From the NCBI GenBank assembly GCA_045599325.1, contig JAZRVT010000019.1, positions 1-10,823 on the forward strand: a stretch of 10,823 nt of DNA, read 5' to 3'. The stretch is from Cacconaster sp045599325 (lineage in GTDB: Bacteria > Bacteroidota > Bacteroidia > Bacteroidales > UBA932). The notes under the pieces are model-generated. The model worked only from the letters and a program-made list of their open reading frames with translations. It searched no databases and had not been told where the DNA came from. A program made the translations under genes and the position numbers. Positions 5,932 to 10,823 of this stretch are shown piece by piece. Each line of letters opens with the position of its first letter. The stretch's first letter is position 1.

Positions 5932-7371
5932 ATGAAAGAGAGTGAGAAGATAATCAGGGAGGTTACCTCCGGCGAATACGAGCACGGATTCGTCACGGCA
6001 GTCGACCAGGATTTCATCCCGAAAGGGCTCAGCGAGGAGATCATCCGCCTCATCTCAGCGAAGAAGGAGGAGCCTGAATGGCTTCTCGAATTCAGGCTGA
6101 AGGCGTTCCGCCAGTGGCAGAAGATGAAGGCCCCCACCTGGGGTCATATCGATATGCCGGAGATCGACTGGCAGGACATCATCTACTACGCGGCACCGAA
6201 AAAACGCTCGGAAGCCCCGCGTGAGATCGACCCCGAGGTGGAGAAGACCTTCGACAAGCTGGGCATACCCCTCAAGGAGCGCGGAGTCCTCTCCGGGACG
6301 GCGGTGGACGCAGTCTTCGACAGCGTTTCGGTGAAGACCACCTTCAGCGAGACTCTCGCCGAGAAGGGCATAATCTTCTGCTCATTCTCCGAAGCCGCAA
6401 AGAACTACCCGCAGCTGGTGCGCAAGTACCTGGCGAGCGTGGTCCCGGCAGGCGACAACTTCTACAGCGCCCTCAACAGCGCTGTCTTCAGCGACGGCAG
6501 CTTCTGCTACATCCCCAAGGGTGTCCGCTGCCCGATGGAGCTCTCCAGCTATTTCCGCATCAACGCACGCGGCACAGGCCAGTTCGAGCGCACTCTCATC
6601 GTGGCAGACGAAGGCTCGTACCTCAGCTATCTCGAGGGCTGCACGGCTCCGCAGCGCGATGAGGCGCAGATGCACGCTGCCGTGGTGGAGATTGTGGTGG
6701 AGAAGGACGCCGAGGTGAAGTACTCCACAGTGCAGAACTGGTATCCGGGCGACGCACAGGGGCGCGGCGGCATATACAACCTCGTCACAAAGCGCGGAAT
6801 CTGCAAGGGTGAGAACAGCCGTCTCTTCTGGACACAGGTGGAGACAGGCAGCGCCATCACCTGGAAATATCCGAGCACCATACTCAAGGGCGACCGCTCC
6901 GTATCGGAATTCTACAGCGTGGCCGTCACCAACAACTTCCAGCAGGCTGACACCGGCACCAAGATGATCCACATCGGGCGCGACACCGTCAGCCGCATCG
7001 TGAGCAAGGGCATCTCGGCCGGCCACAGCCAGAACTCTTATAGAGGTATGGTAAAAGTGCTCCCGGGAGCCGAAGGCGCACGCAATCATTCCCAGTGCGA
7101 CTCACTGCTGCTGGGCGACAAGTGCGGGGCTCACACATTCCCTGTCATAGAGACAGCCAACAGGAGCGCATCTGTGGAGCACGAGGCCACCACCTCCAAG
7201 ATCAGCGAGGAGCAGCTCTTCTACTGCCGCCAGAGAGGCATCACGGAAGAGGACGCCATCGGTCTGATCGTCGGCGGCTATGCACGCGAAGTGCTCAACA
7301 AGCTCCCTATGGAATTCGCCGTCGAGGCGCAGAAACTTCTACAGGTATCACTTGAAGGCAGCGTAGGATAA
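5932..7371 (+). CDS. sufB: Fe-S cluster assembly scaffold protein SufB
   Basis: SufB is the core scaffold of the SUF machinery. With SufC and SufD it forms the complex on which iron-sulfur clusters are built. The 479-residue product has the normal family length and features: EPEWLLEFRLKAF (47-59), PEIDWQDI (76-83), YIPKGVRCPMELSSYF (193-208), EGCTAP (235-240), NHSQCDSLLLG (385-395) and SVEHEATTSKI (413-423). Cys389 lies in the segment equivalent to that around E. coli Cys405, which is needed for cluster assembly. I use the ATG at 5932 because homologues begin just before the GF-T-V segment (residues 19-24). An in-frame Met at 5890 would add 14 residues but would fall within the promoter. The stop codon TAA overlaps the ATG of pnuC by one base. 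Confidence 0.96.
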   Translation: MKESEKIIREVTSGEYEHGFVTAVDQDFIPKGLSEEIIRLISAKKEEPEWLLEFRLKAFRQWQKMKAPTWGHIDMPEIDWQDIIYYAAPKKRSEAPREIDPEVEKTFDKLGIPLKERGVLSGTAVDAVFDSVSVKTTFSETLAEKGIIFCSFSEAAKNYPQLVRKYLASVVPAGDNFYSALNSAVFSDGSFCYIPKGVRCPMELSSYFRINARGTGQFERTLIVADEGSYLSYLEGCTAPQRDEAQMHAAVVEIVVEKDAEVKYSTVQNWYPGDAQGRGGIYNLVTKRGICKGENSRLFWTQVETGSAITWKYPSTILKGDRSVSEFYSVAVTNNFQQADTGTKMIHIGRDTVSRIVSKGISAGHSQNSYRGMVKVLPGAEGARNHSQCDSLLLGDKCGAHTFPVIETANRSASVEHEATTSKISEEQLFYCRQRGITEEDAIGLIVGGYAREVLNKLPMEFAVEAQKLLQVSLEGSVG

Positions 7372-7955
7372 TGAACTGGATCGACCTTATATCTGCACTC
7401 CTCGGCCTGACCTGCGTATTCCTCGCAGGCCGCGGGTCGAAATACAACTTCTGGGTGGGCTATCTCTACACGGCCGCACTCTTTTTCCTCTTCCTTGAAA
7501 GGAATCTGCTGGCATCCCTGATGCTTCAGCCGATATCCCTCGGCATCAACATCCTGGGCCACTACCGCTGGACCCATCCGAAAGATGGCGAACAGAGTTC
7601 CGAGAAGAAAGGGGAACTGAAGGTCTCGATGCTCACCTGGTCTGAAAGGGGTCTGGCGCTCGCATCCCTGGTTGTGGCCGCCGGAGTCTGGGGATGGCTC
7701 ATCAACCGGCTCTTCCCTGCAGACCCGGTCCCTTATCTCGACTGCTGCGTAACGGTCCTTATCCTCATAGCACAGCTGCTCAGCGCCCTCAAGAAGTGGG
7801 ACTGCTGGATTGTCTGGCTTGTGGTCAACTGCACCCAGCTGGCCCTCCATCTCAGCGTGGGCAACTGGTTCATGGCTGCGGTCAGCGTGCTGTACCTTGT
7901 GAACGGCATCATATCACTCATTAACTGGAACAAACTCTACAGGAGGAAAGCCTGA
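7371..7955 (+). CDS. pnuC: PnuC-family vitamin-precursor transporter
   Basis: The 194-residue integral membrane protein belongs to the PnuC/SWEET-like facilitators. These move nicotinamide riboside or, in some Bacteroidota members called PnuT, probably thiamine. Hydrophobic segments appear at about 5-19, 27-43, 46-63, 94-112, 122-140, 145-160 and 166-184. Family landmarks are NFWVGYLYTAALFF (26-39), SLGINILGHYRW (56-67) and KKWDCWIVWLVVN (141-153), followed by a GNWFMAAVSVLYLVNGI stretch (164-180). Its ATG overlaps the sufB stop by one base and its TGA overlaps the sufC ATG, so it is translated as part of the suf operon. The substrate cannot be read from the sequence. The nearby thiL-like gene makes thiamine a possibility, and nicotinamide riboside is the default. 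Confidence 0.82.
   Translation: MNWIDLISALLGLTCVFLAGRGSKYNFWVGYLYTAALFFLFLERNLLASLMLQPISLGINILGHYRWTHPKDGEQSSEKKGELKVSMLTWSERGLALASLVVAAGVWGWLINRLFPADPVPYLDCCVTVLILIAQLLSALKKWDCWIVWLVVNCTQLALHLSVGNWFMAAVSVLYLVNGIISLINWNKLYRRKA
7941..7946 (+). promoter_or_regulatory. Strong Shine-Dalgarno for sufC
   Basis: AGGAGG lies 8 bases before the sufC ATG at 7955, inside the end of pnuC. Full SD sequences are uncommon in Bacteroidota. Together with the TGATG overlap it suggests strong, coupled translation of SufC. Confidence 0.55.
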
Positions 7956-8713
7956 TGGACATACTGCTCAAAATAGAAAACCTTCACGCTTCAGTCGGAG
8001 ACAAGGAGATTCTCAAAGGCATCGACCTTGAGATCCGTCCCGGTGAAGTCCACGCCATAATGGGTCCCAACGGCTCGGGCAAAAGCACCCTCTCAGCCGT
8101 TCTCGCCGGACGCGACACCTTCACGGTGACCGAAGGCTCCGTCACTTTCGCGGGACGCGACCTGCTGGCGATGAGTCCTGAGGAACGCTCCTGGGCAGGA
8201 CTCTTCCTCGGTTTCCAGTACCCGATCGAGATTCCGGGAGTGAGCAATGTCAACTTCATGAAGGCCGCTGTCAACGAGCACCGCAGGCAGAAGGGGCTCG
8301 AGCCCCTCTCGGCAGGCGCCTTCCTCAAGGAGATGCGCCAGAAGATGGCCTATGTGGAGATGGACAGCAGCTTCTCCAGCCGTGGAGTCAATGTCGGCTT
8401 CTCCGGCGGAGAGAAGAAGCGCAACGAAATCTTCCAGATGGCGATGCTCGACCCTCTTCTCGCCATCCTCGACGAGACCGACTCCGGACTCGACGTGGAC
8501 GCCCTCCGCATCGTGGCCACAGGTGTCAACAAGATGAAGACTCCTGAAAACGCCTTCATTGTGATCACCCATTACCAGAGACTTCTGGACTATATCGTCC
8601 CTGACGTCATACACGTGCTCTACAAGGGCCGCATCATCAAGACTGCAGGCAAGGAGCTCGCACTCGAAATCGAAAGGAAAGGTTACGACTGGATCATCAA
8701 TGAGCAGGCCTGA
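7955..8713 (+). CDS. sufC: Fe-S cluster assembly ATPase SufC
   Basis: SufC is the ABC-type ATPase of the SufBCD scaffold. Its ATP-driven dimerisation reshapes SufB-SufD for cluster assembly. The protein is soluble and does not act as a transporter. The 252-residue product shows Walker A GPNGSGKST (37-45), Q-loop GFQYP (86-90), the ABC signature FSGGEKKRNEI (149-159), Walker B with the SufC-specific extension LAILDETDSGLD (169-180) and the switch histidine ITH (204-206). Length and motifs are normal and nothing is missing. The last 14 bases overlap the start of sufD, and the upstream AGGAGG supports the chosen start. Confidence 0.97.
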   Translation: MDILLKIENLHASVGDKEILKGIDLEIRPGEVHAIMGPNGSGKSTLSAVLAGRDTFTVTEGSVTFAGRDLLAMSPEERSWAGLFLGFQYPIEIPGVSNVNFMKAAVNEHRRQKGLEPLSAGAFLKEMRQKMAYVEMDSSFSSRGVNVGFSGGEKKRNEIFQMAMLDPLLAILDETDSGLDVDALRIVATGVNKMKTPENAFIVITHYQRLLDYIVPDVIHVLYKGRIIKTAGKELALEIERKGYDWIINEQA

Positions 8714-9671
8714 GTTCATATACGCACCGGCCCTCCCGGACGATTTCCGCTGCAGGGTGCCGCTCAGGGAGACGCGGCAGCTCTATGTCGTCAACGGCAC
8801 AGTGCAGGGCGCCGGAGCCCCGCTATCCATCCGTATGGAGAAGGGGCAGGCTATGGACAAGATGCTGCAGATCATCGCCATCCGCAACGACGAAGGTCCG
8901 GCGGAGCTCTCCTTCGGAGAAAGCTTCCATTTTGCGGAAGGCTCGGCCGGCAGGATACTCCATTGCAGCCATACCTTCGCCCCGACTGAGTTCGTCACCT
9001 CCGAGAAAGTGGACATCACGCTTGAAAGAGGCGCCTCGGTGGAGTTCACGGTGATGCAGCACGAACACAGCCGTGCCTCGCACGAAACCCTCTTCAACAT
9101 CAGCCTCAGCGAAGGAGCGAGTCTCAACCTTGTGGTCATAACACTCAACGGCGGCAAGGTCGTGAACCGAATCAACTCCGCCCTGAACGGAAAGCACGCA
9201 GACTGCAGGCTTTCTGGCCTCTATCTGACAGGCGGCAGCCAGAAGGCGGACACCTCAGTGGAACTCACCCACAGCGTGCCGGACTGCTCCAGCAACCAGC
9301 TCTTCAAGGGAATCCTGGACCAGGAGGGAAGAACAAGTTTCTACGGCCTCATCAGGGTTGTGCCCGACGCACAGAGGACCGAGGCCTACCAGGCCAACCA
9401 CAACCTGCTGCTCTCCGACAGCGCCAGGGCCATAACCCAGCCGCAGCTCGAGATCTATGCTGACGACGTGAAATGCAGCCACGGCGCAACTGTCGGCAAA
9501 CTTCGCGAAGACGAACTCTTCTATATGCGCACCAGGGGCATCCCCGACTCCGAAGCACGCATCCTCCAGCAGATGGCCTTCGCCTACGAAGTCCTCGAAC
9601 GCATCTACAGCCCCGAACTCCGCGACAGGCTGCTCTCACTCGTCGAGAGGCGTCTGCGGGGAACTCTGTAG
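8700..9671 (+). CDS. sufD: Fe-S cluster assembly protein SufD (short form)
   Basis: SufD is the SufB-like partner of the SufBCD scaffold, needed for iron entry into nascent clusters. The 323-residue product is a right-handed beta-helix protein with the typical C-terminal block: SFYGLIRVVPDAQ (213-225), NHNLLLSDSARAITQPQLEI (233-252), KCSHGATVGKL (258-268) and ELFYMRTRGI (272-281). His261 matches the position of E. coli His360, which is functionally important. SufD proteins are usually 420-450 residues; this one lacks about 100 N-terminal residues, so the N-terminal helical domain is reduced. No in-frame continuation is possible because sufC occupies the preceding DNA. The start overlaps sufC by 14 bases. 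It is the last gene of the operon; sufS does not follow. Confidence 0.92.
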   Translation: MSRPEFIYAPALPDDFRCRVPLRETRQLYVVNGTVQGAGAPLSIRMEKGQAMDKMLQIIAIRNDEGPAELSFGESFHFAEGSAGRILHCSHTFAPTEFVTSEKVDITLERGASVEFTVMQHEHSRASHETLFNISLSEGASLNLVVITLNGGKVVNRINSALNGKHADCRLSGLYLTGGSQKADTSVELTHSVPDCSSNQLFKGILDQEGRTSFYGLIRVVPDAQRTEAYQANHNLLLSDSARAITQPQLEIYADDVKCSHGATVGKLREDELFYMRTRGIPDSEARILQQMAFAYEVLERIYSPELRDRLLSLVERRLRGTL

Positions 9672-9672
9672 T

Positions 9673-9712
9673 ATTCCCCCGTTTTGACTTTGAAATGCCA
9701 TTTCGGGGGAAT
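9673..9712. terminator. Hairpin after the suf operon
   Basis: ATTCCCCCG (9673-9681) pairs perfectly with CGGGGGAAT (9704-9712) just after the sufD stop codon. The 22-base loop contains a second small palindrome (GAAATG-C-CATTTC, 9692-9704). There is no clean T-run, so efficiency is uncertain. The structure could also serve the decayed gene on the minus strand. Confidence 0.5.
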
Positions 9713-9769
9713 CCGAGGCTATTTCTCCCCCGATGTCCTATCTTGTTTCGGCTCATTCATAGCACTACC

Positions 9770-9955
9770 CTATTCCGTTACAATCTCCCACCGCCCATCA
9801 CGTTTGCTACCGACTCGTTTAAGTACACCTTTTCCTTGAAGTGCAACAGTCAGCGACTTGACAGTACGTTCCGACTTTCCAATCTCGGCGGCTATTTCTT
9901 TCTGGGTTGCAGTCGGTTTCATTTGCACTACGCGAAGGACTGCAATTTCTTCCAA
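9770..9955 (-). CDS. Residual winged helix-turn-helix ORF
   Basis: This is the intact 3' end of the remnant above: 61 codons from a TTG, or 50 from an ATG further in. It encodes one winged-helix domain: TATQKEIAAEIGKSERTVKSLTV (15-37) is the recognition helix-turn-helix, and KGVLKRVGSKRDGRWEIV (42-59) is the wing. Two stop codons lie upstream in this frame and no convincing ribosome site is seen. I think it is part of the pseudogene. Independent expression as a small regulator is a weak alternative. Confidence 0.3.
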   Translation of the reverse strand: MEEIAVLRVVQMKPTATQKEIAAEIGKSERTVKSLTVALQGKGVLKRVGSKRDGRWEIVTE

Positions 9956-9964
9956 AGTGCAGAA

Positions 9965-9999
9965 TTTGCACTTTGAACTGTCTCGTTTGCACTTTGAAC
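9965..9999. repeat. 14-base direct repeat in the wHTH linker
   Basis: TTTGCACTTTGAAC occurs at 9965-9978 and 9986-9999, a 21-base period. On the minus strand this encodes two FKVQ heptads. AAAGTGCA at 9954-9961 is inverted relative to TGCACTTT at 9967-9974. Short heptad repeats between the catalytic and winged-helix parts are known in this protein family, so the repeat is probably a relic of the linker and not an operator. Confidence 0.6.
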
Positions 10000-10276
10000 A
10001 GCGTCATTATCGTTTCAAACTGATGTTTGAGATTTCCCTCCATTTCGAAATCGTCCAGTTTGTCCCTGAACTGCGTTCCTCACACGGAATTGCCAACAAA
10101 ACTTATGCACTTGGCCGTCATCACGGGAAGGAATCTCTGAGGCGCCTTGCCGAACAAAAGCAATGCGGCCAGCGCCTTGTTCTGTGGCGCGCGTTCGTCA
10201 TTCTTGAAATGCATCATCTCCAAACACGTCAAAGCTCAAGAAAATTCCAACTTTTGGCGACGTTTGCAAAACAAGA

Positions 10277-10311
10277 GGGCGAAAAACATCAATTGTAAAA
10301 TGTTTTCGCCC
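10277..10311 (-). terminator. Hairpin terminator of the DUF234-type ATPase gene
   Basis: GGGCGAAAAACAT (10277-10289) pairs with ATGTTTTCGCCC (10300-10311), leaving one bulged A and a 10-base loop. On the minus strand it begins about 15 bases after the stop codon of the gene at 10327 and is followed by the T-rich CTCTTGTTTTG. This fits an intrinsic terminator separating that gene from the pseudogene. Confidence 0.6.
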
Positions 10312-10326
10312 CGTTTAATGTTCACT

Positions 10327-10823
10327 CTATTTGAACAAATTATTGAGTACCGTAACGCTCTGCACTGAATCCGCATTTTTCCCCGGCTTCAAACCAATGG
10401 TTGTGACCAATGCAGTTTGCACGCCTTTCTTCGGGGTATTTTCTGCAATATAGTTCTGTAGTCTAGTGGCGATTTTTCCTGCTTCCTGCTGAGTCAGCTG
10501 GAAAGTGTCTGAAGAATACTTCAACTCGCAAATAGTAATAATACCGTCAGCTCTGTCTATTATCAAATCTATCTGGCATTTTGGAGTAGATGCCTCGCTC
10601 CTCCAGGAATAATAATCAGTTTTAATGCGGTCAATCCCTATTGAACGGAGAATCTGAGGAACGTGGTCCATACAGACACGCACGAAAGCAAGTCCATACC
10701 AGGTATTCTGTGCCGGAGTATTCAACATATGAGCCCAATATTCCGAATCTTTGACTTTCTTTGCTCCGTGGTCAAGATAGAAATGAGTATAATAATCGAC
10801 AAGTTGATAATAGCCGCCATTTG
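10327..10823 (-). CDS. ATP-binding protein, C-terminal part (DUF234-type), cut by the window edge
   Basis: The frame is open to the right edge, giving at least 165 residues. The first visible Met (10728) is internal: the preceding residues, NGGYYQLVDYYTHFYLDHG and KVKDSEYWAH, belong to the same protein. This matches the C-terminal region (DUF234, Pfam 'archaea bacterial proteins of unknown function') of AAA-type ATPases that are abundant in Bacteroidota; the ATPase domain would lie outside the window. The region has a PD-(D/E)xK nuclease-like pattern: Asp in CQIDLIID and Glu-x-Lys in ICELKYS, followed by a helix rich in polar residues. The role is unknown; it may be linked to DNA or mobile-element biology. 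The C-terminus LNNLFK is normal for the family. The DNA is richer in A+T than the suf region. Confidence 0.8.
   Translation of the reverse strand, partial: NGGYYQLVDYYTHFYLDHGAKKVKDSEYWAHMLNTPAQNTWYGLAFVRVCMDHVPQILRSIGIDRIKTDYYSWRSEASTPKCQIDLIIDRADGIITICELKYSSDTFQLTQQEAGKIATRLQNYIAENTPKKGVQTALVTTIGLKPGKNADSVQSVTVLNNLFK

Larger units (their letters stand above)
9770..10235 (-). pseudogene. Remnant of an AlbA_2-domain ATP-binding protein with winged-helix C-terminus
   Basis: Read on the minus strand, the first fragment (10235-10083) includes EMMHFKND and ALAALLLFGKAPQRFLPV. This is the segment typical of the divergent AAA_4/AlbA_2 (Schlafen-like) putative DNA-binding proteins found in Bacteroidota. 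A TGA at 10082-10080, where a Gly (GGA) codon would fit, interrupts it. The same frame resumes with GTQFRDKLDDFEMEGNLKHQ and FETIM, also typical. The large middle domain expected next is missing: the frame jumps to a repeated FKVQ linker. A frameshift near 9955-9975 then leads to a complete winged helix (QKEIAAEIGKSERTVKSL..GRWEIV) ending at 9770. The N-terminal part is absent upstream of 10235. Stop codon, frameshift and two deletions make it non-functional as a full protein. The family assignment is from memory of these motifs. Confidence 0.72.

Noticed and set aside
6382..7089. Long minus-strand ORF inside sufB (235 codons)
   Set aside because: It is a shadow of the well-supported sufB frame; its Ala/His/Val-rich content has no family features. 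The same applies to long plus-strand frames within nrdJ.
9954..9999. TTTGCACTTTGAA repeats as operators for a regulator
   Set aside because: The 21-base period equals seven codons and encodes repeated FKVQ in the remnant's linker, a simpler explanation.

Overview
The window looks like a chromosome segment from a GC-rich gut-type member of the Bacteroidota, probably Bacteroidales. The reasons are: TAnnTTTG promoter -7 boxes, generally weak Shine-Dalgarno sequences, a long adenosylcobalamin-dependent ribonucleotide reductase, a SUF (not ISC) iron-sulfur operon, and an ATPase with a DUF234-type C-terminus of the kind common in Bacteroides relatives. The assignment rests on family recognition by eye; no search was run.

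Layout: (1) 1-326 has no gene. It holds a nested inverted-repeat element built on the 10-mer CTGTGACGGT and a GC-rich palindrome at 270-303. (2) 327-3611, minus strand: nrdJ (class II ribonucleotide reductase) followed 15 bases later by ispE (isoprenoid precursor kinase), a probable two-gene operon. (3) 3741-4940, plus strand: a ThiL-family protein that has lost most of its expected acidic catalytic motifs, then a 63-residue protein resembling small phage proteins. (4) 4974-5003: an inverted copy of the repeat from the left edge, lying between convergent genes. (5) 5021-5875, minus strand: a secreted phosphodiester glycosidase (NAGPA) family protein. (6) 5932-9671, plus strand: a tightly overlapping operon sufB-pnuC-sufC-sufD, with a PnuC vitamin transporter inserted in the Fe-S scaffold operon and a short SufD. 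No sufS or sufE follows. (7) From 9672 the sequence becomes visibly richer in A+T. It holds a decayed gene for an AlbA_2-type ATP-binding protein with a winged-helix C-terminus (minus strand; internal stop, frameshift, internal deletion), a hairpin terminator, and the C-terminal part of a DUF234-type ATPase running off the right edge.

How the genes fit together: SufBCD is the Fe-S assembly scaffold with its ATPase. Overlapping stop/start codons at sufB/pnuC and pnuC/sufC and a 14-base overlap at sufC/sufD imply translational coupling, so PnuC is probably produced together with the scaffold. The suf operon and the glycosidase gene diverge from a 56-base spacer with back-to-back candidate promoters. 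nrdJ and the thiL-like gene diverge from a 129-base spacer. In these spacers the candidate -7 boxes lie 8-21 bases from the start codon, so 5' leaders would be very short. The most unusual items are the motif-depleted ThiL homologue, pnuC inside suf, and the structured dispersed repeat.
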